This document shows, in pieces, positions 25,378 to 34,725 of a stretch of 64,000 nucleotides of DNA (its first letter is position 1; each line of letters opens with the position of its first letter). A program made the translations under genes and the position numbers. The notes under the pieces are model-generated. The model saw only the letters and a list, made by a program, of their open reading frames with translations, searched no databases and was not told the origin of the DNA. This DNA is from Deltaproteobacteria bacterium (GTDB taxonomy: Bacteria > Myxococcota_A > Polyangia > Polyangiales > Polyangiaceae): positions 1 to 64,000 of the forward strand of contig QJWJ01000179.1 of assembly GCA_003235365.1 (NCBI GenBank). The letters are read 5' to 3'.

Positions 25378-26913
25378 TCACTTGGTCAAGGCGATGTTGA
25401 GGATGACGACGCCACGGTTGGCGACGACAATTTTACGCTTCTGGGTGGTGTGGCCATCGTGACGAAACTCCACGACGTAGCTTCCCGGTGCGAGTTCGAG
25501 CTCGAACGAGCCGTCGTCGCCGACCGCCACTTCGTGCTCTCCCGGGGAGATCGATATTTCGGCCTTCAGCGGGCGTCCCTTCAGGTCGAGCACTCTGCCA
25601 CGCACCTGCCCCGCCGGCACTGCTGGACGCAACATCACCTCGGTGGTGCGCGCCTCGCCGTCGGGGAGGTTCACCGTTGCGGCGTCGTAACCGGGCGTAT
25701 CCACGCGCAGCTCGACAGAGCCCTGCGGGACCTCTTCGAAGCGGAAGGCCCCATCGGCGAAGGTGCGCTCGACTCGCGGAGCGTCCTGGCCCAGGGTCAA
25801 GGTGACTTCGACGTCTGGTAGCGGGCGACCCCCTTCGTCGACGACCCTGCCGGTGACGGGCGAGGTGACAGCAACCGGCTCGCTGGGCGTTTCGACGACG
25901 GGTGGAGGCGCGGGGGCGGGTTCGGGTGGCGGCGCTGGCGGTTCGGGAGCGGGTTCCGGCTTGCCCCAGTGCCACAGCAGTGCGGCACCGATTCCGAAGC
26001 GGGGTTCGATGTTCATCAGGTCGTCGCCGGCCGCGGTCCGCCGACTCAACCCGACGTCCGCAGATGCCATCACCGAGATGCTATCGGTCACCGGCTTACG
26101 CGCGCCGATGCTCGCTCGATAGGGCGAACGCGCGATGCCCGGCGCGTTCGAGCCGACCAGCACCTCGCCGCTGATTTCCGCCATCAACTCCAGCTCGGCG
26201 GCGGACAACGAGTGACTGACCCCGATGCCCCACGGAACGGAATTCCAGCTGCTCGCGCCCAGCGTGCGTTCATCTGCAGGCGACAGCACTGCAGGATCGG
26301 GGATGGCCTTTGCCGAGCGATCCAGTTGAAAGCCGAGATTGACCGCGAGCCACGTCGTCGGACTCAACGATGTCGAAAGCAGCGCCAAGAGCGTCGGCGT
26401 CGTGGCTTCGAGACGAATCGAGGGGGCCTCACCACCGATCAATCGCACGTTGGCTTCCGCACCGATGACCGTCGAAGGACCGAGCCCGTGAGAGTATCGA
26501 CCCGACAGACGAGGTTCGCCATACAGGTTGATCTCACTCGCTCCGCCGCTGGAGTAGTTGTCCCAGCGGCCCAAGATGTCGAGACCGAGCAACACCGCCG
26601 GGGCCGGAGCGTACGCAGCACCAAGCGATCCACGCAGACGATGTCCCCCTTCTACGGCTTGTGTCTCGTCCATGAATCCGTAGCCCGCCCCGACCGCGGC
26701 GACCAAGGGCGTGGAGGTCTCTCGCGGGACGGCAACACTTACCAATCCTGGCATGCCCCGTTCTGATTCACCCACGGTCGATGACGAGGGTTCATCTGCC
26801 GCCGCTGTCGTGGAGATCAACAAGACCAGAAACGTGACCAGCACCTGGGTCCACCCTCTCAGACGGTGCTGGCCCGCCGTTGAGAGACGGACGCGCAAGA
26901 CGGCGAAATGCAT
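25378..26913 (-). CDS. Outer-membrane beta-barrel protein with CarboxypepD_reg-like domains
   Basis: 511 residues. Signal peptide ending at TTAAA, then a barrel-like region (about 60-310) of alternating hydrophobic strands and Gly/Ser/Asn turns ending ALLWHWG. A Pro/Glu/Ala-rich linker (about 313-345) leads to two carboxypeptidase-regulatory-like beta sandwiches: GRVVDEGGRPLPDVEVTL with FADGAFRFEEVPQG, and GRVLDLKGRPLKAEISI with VGDDGSFELELAPG. The last segment has a PEGA-like SYVVEFRHDGH strand. The plan suggests an outer-membrane anchor holding adhesive or contact domains in the periplasm. It is the first gene of the coupled block continuing to 19364. Confidence 0.78.
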   Translation of the reverse strand: MHFAVLRVRLSTAGQHRLRGWTQVLVTFLVLLISTTAAADEPSSSTVGESERGMPGLVSVAVPRETSTPLVAAVGAGYGFMDETQAVEGGHRLRGSLGAAYAPAPAVLLGLDILGRWDNYSSGGASEINLYGEPRLSGRYSHGLGPSTVIGAEANVRLIGGEAPSIRLEATTPTLLALLSTSLSPTTWLAVNLGFQLDRSAKAIPDPAVLSPADERTLGASSWNSVPWGIGVSHSLSAAELELMAEISGEVLVGSNAPGIARSPYRASIGARKPVTDSISVMASADVGLSRRTAAGDDLMNIEPRFGIGAALLWHWGKPEPAPEPPAPPPEPAPAPPPVVETPSEPVAVTSPVTGRVVDEGGRPLPDVEVTLTLGQDAPRVERTFADGAFRFEEVPQGSVELRVDTPGYDAATVNLPDGEARTTEVMLRPAVPAGQVRGRVLDLKGRPLKAEISISPGEHEVAVGDDGSFELELAPGSYVVEFRHDGHTTQKRKIVVANRGVVILNIALTK

Positions 26914-27317
26914 ACGGAAGTAAGTACGACGAAAGGGTCGTTAGGCAATAGTAACACATGTCCCCGATCTGGCTGCTCGGTTGGCCCTCACGAAAAGCTG
27001 CGCCGAGTGAGTCCGCCACCAACGCAACCGCGCGCTTGAATAAGCGGGTGTTTCCAGCTTCGCGATGGGTGCGACACCTGCTGTAGCATGCGCGTTCGAC
27101 GCACACCGTCGTCGACGTCGCGGCTTCCGTTTCGCTGCGTGGCCAGGCCAACAGTCAATACTGCCGTGTGACCGTCGGATCCCCATCCCACGGCTACCCC
27201 CGATGCACGCTGCGTCGTGTCACCGGCGACGATCAATCGGCCTGCCGTTGTGCATCCCAACGCCCACTTGTAGGGCTGCTCGGTCAGCTGGGAATCATCC
27301 GCCCCGCGCTGTTGCCT
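26914..27317. promoter_or_regulatory. Divergent intergenic region
   Basis: About 400 bases between the 5' ends of the envelope operon (minus strand) and the zinc-ribbon gene (plus strand). Promoters for both should be here. The local sequence near 26930-26960 is relatively AT-rich (GGCAATAGTAACACATG), but I cannot define -35/-10 boxes with confidence. No gene seen. Confidence 0.45.
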
Positions 27318-27704
27318 ATGGCCACCACCACATTTCACGACTTGCTGCGACGAGCCACGGCAGGTCACAGTACGGGACGCGCAGTGGCTTCCAAACGCCG
27401 AATTCGTACCCAGCGCCGTGCATTGGCCCGCTCCACCCAGAAGCTGAACGCCGACCGAGAACGACTCTTCGCGCTCTCGCCCGGGGGCGCCCCGGAGCGG
27501 CCCCAGCTCGTCGTTTCCGCCTCACTCGTCGAAGGTCGAGCGGCCAGCACGCCGTGCCCATTGTGTGAGCAGCCGTTGAGCGTCGTCGAACACCGCTCCG
27601 ATGTCGTCGCGGACGTTCGGTTGCGCGAGGTGCTCACGAGGTGCACCCGCTGCGGACGACGGCGCTCCTTGTGGTTTCAAATCGCGCCGAATCTGTTGAA
27701 TTGA
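27318..27704 (+). CDS. Small conserved-type zinc-ribbon protein
   Basis: 128 residues from ATG 27318. A basic N-terminal ~40 residues leads to a compact domain with CPLC at about 85 and CTRC at about 117, two CxxC knuckles suggesting one zinc ribbon. The segment RERLFALSPGGAPERP and the ending RRRSLWFQI match a pattern I recall in many uncharacterised Myxococcota proteins, but the function is unknown. Cytoplasmic; no signal peptide. Convergent with the anti-sigma gene, 82 bases away. Confidence 0.7.
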   Translation: MATTTFHDLLRRATAGHSTGRAVASKRRIRTQRRALARSTQKLNADRERLFALSPGGAPERPQLVVSASLVEGRAASTPCPLCEQPLSVVEHRSDVVADVRLREVLTRCTRCGRRRSLWFQIAPNLLN

Positions 27705-27715
27705 TGCATCGATGC

Positions 27716-27730
27716 GCAACTGCTAGTTGC
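27716..27730. terminator. Small hairpin in a convergent gap
   Basis: GCAACT-GCT-AGTTGC forms a perfect 6-bp stem with a 3-base loop, between two converging genes, beside a GCATCGATGC palindrome at about 27705. There is no T-tract, so it is only a weak candidate for a bidirectional terminator. Confidence 0.3.
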
Positions 27731-27786
27731 GGTGGAACAACGGAGATACGATCAAACCGTGCCCAAGCGTCGGAACGACCGTCGAG

Positions 27787-28602
27787 TCAGTCTCGCCCAC
27801 ACGCTTCGAGCACCTTGTCGGCGAAAGCCGATGGCGTTGCGGCGGCGCCGAGGCGCTTAGCCAATTGGCGCCCCGCGCGACGCTGGCCCGAGTCGCACAG
27901 GGCTATCGCTCGCAGTGCGACCGCATGGTTGGCCAAGTGCGTCACTTCGACCGAGTCCAGGACCTGAAGCGCGCGTCTTGGATCACCGGCTCGGATCGCG
28001 TCGCGAGCGGGCGCCAGAGCGCGGATTTCACGAAGGATGGGGGAATCTCGGTCCGGCTTGGCGTGTGAGGTCGTCGCGTGATCAGTGCGAACAGCCACGG
28101 CGCGTGGGGTCGCGGGTTCAGGCGTGCGCTTGCCATCGGCGGCGTTCGCGCGCGCCGCGGGCGTTGTCGGTACCGACGTCTCGATGGTCTGCGCTGCGCT
28201 CACCTGAATGTCGAGGTTGGCGCTTCGGGGCTCGTGGGCTGCCGCCGTGGATGCGGCCTCAACCGGAGGCTTGGCGCTCACCTGCAACGCTGCGGCGTGC
28301 TGAACTGTCCCCGTCGAGCCGCTGTCGGTGTACGCGAGCAAACCCACGGCCGACGCTGCGACGAGCGCCAGCGAAGACAGGAGCACGGGGGGTTTGCCGA
28401 TCAGCGCGATGGTGGACGAGTTCGTCGCCGGAGCGGAGACCGACGTTTCGGTGCTCGACTGACAGCTGGTGGCTGCGGTGGTCGTTGCCGCCAGCTCTGC
28501 CAAACGGGCTTCGAACTGTTGCCACTGGTCGACATTGGTGGGCCGTTGCCCGCGCACGGCATTGATCAAATCATCCAATGGCTCGTCCCGTTCCGGTCTC
28601 AT
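27787..28602 (-). CDS. Putative anti-sigma factor, single-pass membrane protein
   Basis: 271 residues from the ATG at 28602, which overlaps the sigma factor stop as ATGA; an in-frame start at 28614 is less likely. The N-terminal ~60 residues are cytoplasmic and could bind the sigma factor, a helix at about 72-94 crosses the membrane, and a long Ala/Thr/Pro linker leads to a C-terminal helical domain (about 190-271) of TPR-like character (DAIRAGDPRRALQVLDSVE). No zinc anti-sigma HxxxCxxC motif is present, so this is inferred from its position and topology rather than from a conserved domain. Such sigma/anti-sigma/TPR-tail pairs are common in myxobacteria. Confidence 0.7.
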   Translation of the reverse strand: MRPERDEPLDDLINAVRGQRPTNVDQWQQFEARLAELAATTTAATSCQSSTETSVSAPATNSSTIALIGKPPVLLSSLALVAASAVGLLAYTDSGSTGTVQHAAALQVSAKPPVEAASTAAAHEPRSANLDIQVSAAQTIETSVPTTPAARANAADGKRTPEPATPRAVAVRTDHATTSHAKPDRDSPILREIRALAPARDAIRAGDPRRALQVLDSVEVTHLANHAVALRAIALCDSGQRRAGRQLAKRLGAAATPSAFADKVLEACGRD

Positions 28603-29276
28603 CGCAGCCTCCACTCGTCTTTGGCACGCAAGCGTACGAGCTCCGCGCTGAGGCGTGCGCGGACCGCTGCCAAACGGGCTCGGGCCTTGGATTCGACGAG
28701 TCCCACGAGCTTCGCGCTTTCGGTGACCGTCAGATCATGAACCGCAACCAATACGAACAACTGCCGCTCGGGTTCGTCGACCGACGAAAGTAGACGGTCG
28801 AGCAGGCGCAGTGATTCGGAGCGACACAGGTCTTCCCACGGATCTGCCGTGCCTTTCGAGAACGCGTTGAGTAGCTCATCGTCACCGACCAGCGCATCGT
28901 CTTCTGCGCAGCGTGCATGGCGACGGCGGTAGTTTCTCGCCACGTTCAGCGCAATGCCGAAAATCCACGTCTTGCGGCTGGACATGCCCAGGTAAGCGTT
29001 CCAGCGCTGGTGGGCGGCGAGGAATACGTCCTGCACTGCGTCGAACGCGACTCGTTCCGGCACACCTACCGATCGCAGAAGCCGCCACACATCAACACCC
29101 CAACGTCGGAAGGCCTCGGCGACATCATGGGCCTCGCATTCGTCCGGTGGCAGCATCTCGCTCTCCGATGAAGTCCCGCTGTCCCACCCCCCTCGAGAGA
29201 ACACCCCGGAACCTTGGGTCGCCTGTGTGCGATCCTCGTCCGGATTGGCGTGCGATGAACTGGCGTGGTCACTCAT
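28599..29276 (-). CDS. ECF-family RNA polymerase sigma factor
   Basis: 225 residues. The ATG at 29276 overlaps the upstream stop as ATGA. Sigma region 2 covers about 50-120: RWGVDVWRLLRSVG, the DAVQDVFLAAHQRW helix (region 2.2) and TWIFGIALNVARNYRRRH (2.3-2.4). Region 4 covers about 160-222, with LFVLVAVHDLTVTESAKL as the helix-turn-helix. A ~45-residue Ser/Gly-rich N-terminal extension precedes region 2. The protein should redirect RNA polymerase to an unknown regulon, probably including this operon, and be held by the membrane protein encoded next. The sequence does not allow assignment to a known ECF group. Confidence 0.92.
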   Translation of the reverse strand: MSDHASSSHANPDEDRTQATQGSGVFSRGGWDSGTSSESEMLPPDECEAHDVAEAFRRWGVDVWRLLRSVGVPERVAFDAVQDVFLAAHQRWNAYLGMSSRKTWIFGIALNVARNYRRRHARCAEDDALVGDDELLNAFSKGTADPWEDLCRSESLRLLDRLLSSVDEPERQLFVLVAVHDLTVTESAKLVGLVESKARARLAAVRARLSAELVRLRAKDEWRLR

Positions 29277-30508
29277 CGTCGATCGGCTCCCGTCGAGCGG
29301 TCATTGCCGGGTCTCCAGACCATGGTGACGCTGATGCTGCCTTCGAAGCGCTCGGGTTCATCGTTCAAGGTTCCTGGTCCAGTTCGAGCGCTCGAGGGTT
29401 TCGGGCTGACGTGAAGGGTGGGGGTGAACTCCAAGCCGAATTGGTCGAACACGTCGACGCCGGCCAACACCGACAAGTCGACGGAGACCCACTGCGCGGC
29501 CTTCGTGCCATTGCGCGCGGCGGCCGTGCTCTGCAGTTCGAGCCGGTTCAATCGAGAGCCGACGCAGCCACCGAGCCGCGTCGATTCCAAGCCGGTCTGC
29601 GCAGTGTCGACGCACAGCCCCCCACCGAGTGCCCACATTCCCCACTGCACGTCGCCCTGGGTTGCCAAGCTGGTTTCTGCGGTTCCGGGTAGCCACCGGC
29701 TACCGACGAGCATCGGGCGGAGTGGCCCGACTCGCAGCGCCACCAGCAACGAGCCCATCGTGCCGACGCCGGTCGGAGCAACACTGTCGATGCCCGCCCC
29801 CAGCCCCACCATCCAATTGGCTGTCACTGGCGTCGATGGGTGGAAGGTTCGTCCGTCGTTCTGATCGCGTTCAGTTGCGCTCGTGGCTCCAGGCGACCCT
29901 CCCGCCTCGGAGCGCGTCGTCGTTGCGCTCGGCACAGCAGCGGTTGTGGGCCCTCGGATCTCGGCCACATCGGAGGAGGGCGCGCCCGGTGCTGGCTCCT
30001 CGACGAATGGGTCCGATACGAGGTCGTCGCTTGATTTCGCGCGATCGTCGAGCAGTAACCCGAGCGTGAAGGCCGTCCATTCCAGCGCCTCTTCGCAGGT
30101 GCGCACCGTGATCACGTCGGCCGGACGATTGCGATGCTCACCCCGATCCGTGTCCGTGGTCTCGAGGGTGAGCTGCAGCATCCGTCCCTGGTTGACGAGT
30201 CTGATTGCGTAGCTCCGTGTCAGGTTTTCACCTTGTGCGCGCAGTCTTCCCGACAGCTGATCGAAGTTGGGGCAGACTCCGTTGTGAAGCGTCAGCGTCG
30301 GCACTTCGGGCGCGCCGTGCGCAACCGCGGGGACCAGGGACGCTTGACCAGCGCCGCACGCGCACAATAGTGAATACAGCCACACCGTTCGAGACGACGC
30401 GGCGTCCCGGCCAACTTCGCGCGACGGCAAACGCCCCGTCATGGAGCGCGAGACGCCGTTCGCGACACAACGGGAGGTGACCCCGTGGGCAACCGATATT
30501 CGGCTCAT
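29273..30508 (-). CDS. Secreted barrel-type protein coupled to the sigma factor
   Basis: 411 residues. The ATG at 30508 overlaps the upstream stop as ATGA. After a signal-like hydrophobic segment (about 42-65) comes a periplasmic-type domain with paired Cys (VCPNFDQL and VRTCEEAL), then an acidic/Pro linker and a C-terminal region (about 235-405) of alternating beta strands with Gly/Ala turns (MVGLGAGIDS, WALGGGLCV) that looks like an outer-membrane beta-barrel. The N-terminal domain followed by barrel plan is often seen next to ECF sigma genes in myxobacteria (recollection, not verified). It could carry the outer-membrane signal input. Confidence 0.7.
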   Translation of the reverse strand: MSRISVAHGVTSRCVANGVSRSMTGRLPSREVGRDAASSRTVWLYSLLCACGAGQASLVPAVAHGAPEVPTLTLHNGVCPNFDQLSGRLRAQGENLTRSYAIRLVNQGRMLQLTLETTDTDRGEHRNRPADVITVRTCEEALEWTAFTLGLLLDDRAKSSDDLVSDPFVEEPAPGAPSSDVAEIRGPTTAAVPSATTTRSEAGGSPGATSATERDQNDGRTFHPSTPVTANWMVGLGAGIDSVAPTGVGTMGSLLVALRVGPLRPMLVGSRWLPGTAETSLATQGDVQWGMWALGGGLCVDTAQTGLESTRLGGCVGSRLNRLELQSTAAARNGTKAAQWVSVDLSVLAGVDVFDQFGLEFTPTLHVSPKPSSARTGPGTLNDEPERFEGSISVTMVWRPGNDRSTGADRR

Positions 30509-32127
30509 TTCGCCTCCAAGGGATCGGGTGGAGGGCTGCCGGCTGCAGCGCGTTCGCAGGCAGCTTCGGGAAGCTTGCAGTACTCGCCCTGGATGTACTG
30601 GATGATCTCGGTGGGCTCGGGCTCGGGCTGGTTGACCCAGGAGCCGAGCCGTCGATCCAGCTCCTCGAAGGTATGATCAGGGATGAGCACGGGCAGCCCC
30701 GGGAGGAGATGGGCCGCATTCAACCCGGTTCGCACGTCGACCCGTGCGCTCGCGCCACCCTTTTCTGCTTGGTATCGCTCCTGGACGTCGCGGCTGGTGA
30801 TCGCGCGCAGCCACGCGCTCGCTCCGGCTGGGTTTTCACTGTTTGCAGGTACGGCGAAGACGTCCGCGGTGAACACGTAACTGTCCTCGGTGCCCGGAAA
30901 CACGGTGAGAGCTACGTCGGAGCCGGCCAGGTCCACGTCGTGCCAGTCGCCGCTCACGGTGAACACGGCTTCTGCGTCGACCACCGCCGCAAATGCTTCG
31001 GGTTCGGTCAGCGGAGCCGAGAAGTACGGCTTGAGTTCGACGAATAGTTGAAGTGTCGCGGTCAAGGCGGGGCCCGAAGGATTGCGTCCGGACCAGAACT
31101 CGCCACGGCCAGCAGGGCCATCGACTGCAATCATCAAGTTCTCGAACAAGAAGGTGCTGAGCGTCCAGCCGTCGCGGGAGGCAACGGCGATCACTGACGG
31201 TGGTGCTGGTGCCGTCGCGTGGTTCTGCACGCAGGTTCGACCACTCAGCTCTCCACCGTTGAATGCCCGATGCACGTCTTCGACCAAGAGCTGAAATGTC
31301 TGATTGTGCAGACCGGCTTCGTCGCTGCAACCGATGGAGGAGAGCAGTCGACGGTTGTAGTACAAGGTGTTGAGGCGATGAATGCCGACGGGTAGGGCGA
31401 AGGTCTGTCCGTCGCAGCTGACCGTCGCCATCACTTCTGGTCGGAAAGGGCGCAGCAGCAGCTCCCCGTCGGGGAGGCCCTCGATGGGGCGCAGCTGAGT
31501 TTCTTGGGGTGTGCCGCACGGCGTGAACTGTCTGACGTCCGAACCGGCATTGAGCTGAATCGCATCCAGCGGAGGGGCAACCAGCGCCGAGTCGCTCGTG
31601 CTCGTATCGAGCGCCGTCGGGTCGGTTGAAGTGAGTGTCTCTGGATCGTCCGCGGAGGCGGACGACGGAGGTAGGCTGTGGAAGACGGCTTCGATCAGCT
31701 CTTGCTTCTCGTCGTACGAGTCGGTGGACAGTTCGGCGTCTGGATTGCAGGTCTCGAAGTCTTCCTCCAAGCCTTTGAACGCGCGACCCTCGGCGCTCTG
31801 GGGTTCGTCGCCGTCCTCCCACCAAATGGCAAGTCGAACGGTTCCGTATCCCAGAGCCCCACACTCGCCTCCCAGATCGGCATCGCTGCAACCGCTAGAA
31901 CCGAGCAAGCCGATCGCCAGTGCGCTCCAAGCCAGGGCGGGCGACACTCCGGGATGCCGCGCATCGCGGTTGCGCCGAGGGTGGCGCAGAACTCGACGTC
32001 GAGCCGGCCGACGGGTGGTGACGTCTCGTAATGGTGATGATGTGGGGCCGACGTCATCGCACGTTTCCCTCGCATCAGGGTGCCCCGCGCCGTGTCGATG
32101 TGAGTTGGTCCCCATCATCACGTTCAA
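30505..32127 (-). CDS. Extracellular solute-binding lipoprotein (sugar-type family 1)
   Basis: Up to 540 residues. The real start is uncertain: the lipoprotein signal peptide ends LLGSSGC at about residue 80, so a GTG a few codons before it may be the true start rather than 32127. The mature protein has the solute-binding fold: [12 protein letters not shown] opening strand, the EEDFETCNP hinge region, [18 protein letters not shown] and repeated Trp/Tyr ligand positions. It resembles periplasmic sugar- or oligosaccharide-binding components of ABC importers, but no permease or ATPase is nearby; its ATGA overlap with a sigma-factor operon suggests that it acts as a ligand sensor instead (inference). 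Confidence 0.82.
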   Translation of the reverse strand: MNVMMGTNSHRHGAGHPDARETCDDVGPTSSPLRDVTTRRPARRRVLRHPRRNRDARHPGVSPALAWSALAIGLLGSSGCSDADLGGECGALGYGTVRLAIWWEDGDEPQSAEGRAFKGLEEDFETCNPDAELSTDSYDEKQELIEAVFHSLPPSSASADDPETLTSTDPTALDTSTSDSALVAPPLDAIQLNAGSDVRQFTPCGTPQETQLRPIEGLPDGELLLRPFRPEVMATVSCDGQTFALPVGIHRLNTLYYNRRLLSSIGCSDEAGLHNQTFQLLVEDVHRAFNGGELSGRTCVQNHATAPAPPSVIAVASRDGWTLSTFLFENLMIAVDGPAGRGEFWSGRNPSGPALTATLQLFVELKPYFSAPLTEPEAFAAVVDAEAVFTVSGDWHDVDLAGSDVALTVFPGTEDSYVFTADVFAVPANSENPAGASAWLRAITSRDVQERYQAEKGGASARVDVRTGLNAAHLLPGLPVLIPDHTFEELDRRLGSWVNQPEPEPTEIIQYIQGEYCKLPEAACERAAAGSPPPDPLEAK

Positions 32128-32404
32128 TCCGTGTCGCGGGCGTCAGCGTTCTCAGGTGCATTCCGCCGTAAATGGTGATCAGGGGCCAGGCGCTGGAAAA
32201 TCACCGTCAGGCTGCGGGCAACGACGCGGTGGGGCGATCAGCCATCGCAACCTGGCCCTCTCCACCGCTGCAGGATCGATTCGGCGGCTCGCCCGACAGG
32301 CTCGCCGTGTGTGGTCAAGTGTTGGAAATCATATCTATATTGTCGGTCGTCTCTACCGGGGCGGTTCGCTCGCCGTGGCGCCGGCGCGGTGTTGGGGCGC
32401 GTGG

Positions 32405-33574
32405 ATGGTCCCCCATCTTGCTTCCTCGGTTCAGGCCAAATACAAGCCATCCGTGTACTCGCTGCTCAAGCGCTTGCTGTTTCTTCTGCCGGCGGAGCTC
32501 GCCCACCACGTGGCGTTTGCTGCGTTGCGAGTCGCGTTCTGGTTGCCGATCGTCGGCGATGCGTTGCGTCAGTGGCTACGGCCTTCCGATAGTCGGCTCG
32601 AGGTTCAGACGCTCGGTCGGACGTTTTCGAGTCCGCTCGGACTGGCGGCAGGGTTCGACAAAGATGCGCTGGCGTACGAAGCGCTCGCTGGTTTGGGCTT
32701 CGGTTTCGTGGAAGTCGGCACAGTGACGGCTCAACCCCAGCCTGGCAATCCGAAGCCGCGGCTGTTTCGCTTGCCGAAGGACAACGCCATCGTCAACCGC
32801 ATGGGGTTCAACAATCGCGGTGCCCACGCGATGAGCGTACAGTTGCTCGGCCCGCGCAGCACAGTGGTGGGGGTAAACATCGGCAAGACCAAGAAGGTCC
32901 CCGAAGAAGCGGCGATTGGCGACTACGAGCACAGTGCCAGATTACTGACGCCGCTGGCCGACTACATGGTAATCAACGTCAGCTCTCCCAATACACCCGG
33001 CTTGAGGAATTTGCAGGCGGTCGAGCTCTTGCGCCCGCTGCTGCTGAGCGTGCGTCGGGTGATGGACGACGCCAGTAACGCCCAACGCGTTCCGCTGCTG
33101 GTGAAGATTGCTCCCGACTTGAGTGACGAGGAAGTCGATGCTGTCGCGGATCTCGCTCTCGAAGTCGGTCTGGACGGGATCATCGCGACCAACACCACCA
33201 TCAGTCGCGAAGGTTTGCAGACACGTGCTTCGCGTGTAGCCGCCTGCGGCGCGGGGGGACTGTCAGGGGCTCCGTTGCGGGAGCGCTCGTTGGAGGTATT
33301 ACGACGTTTGCGCCAGCGAGTGGGGGACCGAATGGCTCTGGTTTCCGTCGGTGGGATCTCCACCGTTGACGACGTATGGGACCGGCTGGTGGCGGGAGCG
33401 ACCCTGGTACAGCTCTACACGGCCTTCATTTACGAAGGGCCTCTCGTCGTGCATCGCGTCCACCGGCAGTTGCTTCGTCGCATGCAAGACAAGGGGGTCC
33501 GCTCGGTGCGACAGCTGCACAATTGGGACGAGAATGCGCGCCCTCGGAGCATGTTTCCCGAGTTGACGTTGTGA
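32405..33574 (+). CDS. pyrD: Dihydroorotate dehydrogenase, class 2 (quinone-linked)
   Basis: 389 residues from ATG 32405; a GTG at 32453 ([19 protein letters not shown]) matches the usual class 2 N-terminus and may be the true start. Oxidises dihydroorotate to orotate in pyrimidine synthesis, passing electrons to quinones at the membrane. Motifs present: [10 protein letters not shown], the [20 protein letters not shown] signature, [20 protein letters not shown] with the catalytic Ser at about 194, [10 protein letters not shown] and the C-terminal FMN motif [10 protein letters not shown]-like segment (here [12 protein letters not shown]). The amphipathic N-terminal helices fit membrane association. 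The gene faces the NIF3-like gene, 32 bases away. Confidence 0.95.
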   Translation: MVPHLASSVQAKYKPSVYSLLKRLLFLLPAELAHHVAFAALRVAFWLPIVGDALRQWLRPSDSRLEVQTLGRTFSSPLGLAAGFDKDALAYEALAGLGFGFVEVGTVTAQPQPGNPKPRLFRLPKDNAIVNRMGFNNRGAHAMSVQLLGPRSTVVGVNIGKTKKVPEEAAIGDYEHSARLLTPLADYMVINVSSPNTPGLRNLQAVELLRPLLLSVRRVMDDASNAQRVPLLVKIAPDLSDEEVDAVADLALEVGLDGIIATNTTISREGLQTRASRVAACGAGGLSGAPLRERSLEVLRRLRQRVGDRMALVSVGGISTVDDVWDRLVAGATLVQLYTAFIYEGPLVVHRVHRQLLRRMQDKGVRSVRQLHNWDENARPRSMFPELTL

Positions 33575-33606
33575 GCCGCTCGGCGCGTTCCGAGAGCACC
33601 ACGTCG

Positions 33607-34413
33607 CTACTCGACTCGCAGCGGATCGGCGTCGGTCTTGGAGACGTGCACCGTGACGTCCGGTACAGCGCGAGTGATGGCTGCGGCATAATGGGGAAGG
33701 AAGCCGCGCTCGGAGTTGGTGTGTTCGGTCAGCACGACGTGGGTTCCAGATTCACAGCGATGCAGTACGTCGTGGTGACGCATTTCGCCGGTAAGGATCA
33801 GGTCCGCGTCCACGGAGCTCAGCAGGCTGCCGCCCGCTCCTGCACACAACGCCACGCGGCGAATGCCGTCGGGTTGGTGCTGGCGGGCGCGAGCGACGCG
33901 CAGCGTGGATAGGCCGAGGTGGCCCTTGATTGCCGCGATGGCGCTGTCGAGACTCATCGGTCGTTCGAGGGTCAGCAGACGACCCTGCCCGATCTGTAGG
34001 TCGTCCGGGGCGCCAATCAGATGCCCCTTGGCGTCGATGGCCACGCGCGCCCCGGCTCCGAACGCGTCTGCCAGCCAGTCGTTGACGCCTCCCTTTGCGG
34101 CGTCGAGCGCCGTATGGGGACTGTACACAGCGATGCAATGCTCGAGGGCGCTGACCACGACCCGCGAAGCGCGGTCATCGACGGTGATGCGCTTGAGCCC
34201 GCTGAAGATGGGTGGATGGTACGCCACGATGAGCTGGCAACCGAGCTGGGCCGCCTCCGAGAACACCGCGTCACTCAAGTCGATCGTCAACAGCACGTCA
34301 GTGGTCGGCTTGGGGTGACTGCCGGCGATGAGTAACCCGACGTTGTCCCAGCTCTCCGCTAGCGTCGGGGGGGCGACTCGTTCCAGGACTCGAATCAGGT
34401 CAGGCAGGTTCAT
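33607..34413 (-). CDS. NIF3-family dinuclear metal protein, resembling the metazoan type
   Basis: 268 residues. NIF3 proteins form hexameric rings with a two-metal centre; their substrate is unclear and they are often treated as hydrolases or regulators. Ligand motifs visible: AYHPPIFSG (His), SPHTALDAAKGGVNDWLA (His/Asp), and GEMRHHDVL and TEHTNSERGFLP at the C-terminus. The HTALDAAKGGVN and EHTNSERGFL segments are closer to animal NIF3L1 than to the bacterial YbgI/YqfO types (family knowledge from memory, not aligned). Single gene, convergent with pyrD. Confidence 0.88.
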   Translation of the reverse strand: MNLPDLIRVLERVAPPTLAESWDNVGLLIAGSHPKPTTDVLLTIDLSDAVFSEAAQLGCQLIVAYHPPIFSGLKRITVDDRASRVVVSALEHCIAVYSPHTALDAAKGGVNDWLADAFGAGARVAIDAKGHLIGAPDDLQIGQGRLLTLERPMSLDSAIAAIKGHLGLSTLRVARARQHQPDGIRRVALCAGAGGSLLSSVDADLILTGEMRHHDVLHRCESGTHVVLTEHTNSERGFLPHYAAAITRAVPDVTVHVSKTDADPLRVE

Positions 34414-34725
34414 CGGTGCGTAGCGCCCTTCGCGGAACGGGTGATGTTGCGCCCATATTTCGGTACGAGCGCGAAAGATCGCCGTACCTTCAGTCGGCTC
34501 GAAGCGTATAGCACACCACTCAAATCCCTCGTAGTTGCAGCGACCTGGCTTGCTTGCACCACGCGCAGCGTTGCTCGCCTATCCCGGGCGCGATCGATGC
34601 GTTCGATGGAGGGCTTCCGAATGCCGCGAGGCGCCCTTGTCAACCACGCCTTCGATGCGCGATAGAAGCGCCAGACTCGTTAGAGCAGGCCGCTCCCCAA
34701 CGGGTCAGCGATAGAAAACGACAAA
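34414..34725. promoter_or_regulatory. Divergent intergenic region
   Basis: About 310 bases between the NIF3-like gene (minus) and the ketosynthase gene (plus). Both promoters should lie here. No reading frame with a convincing start, no strong repeat and no riboswitch-like fold is apparent. Confidence 0.35.

Noticed and set aside
31598-32404. Upstream extension of the pyrD frame by 269 codons
   Set aside because: The frame stays open but runs antisense to the solute-binding lipoprotein and lacks family similarity; pyrD starts near 32405-32453.
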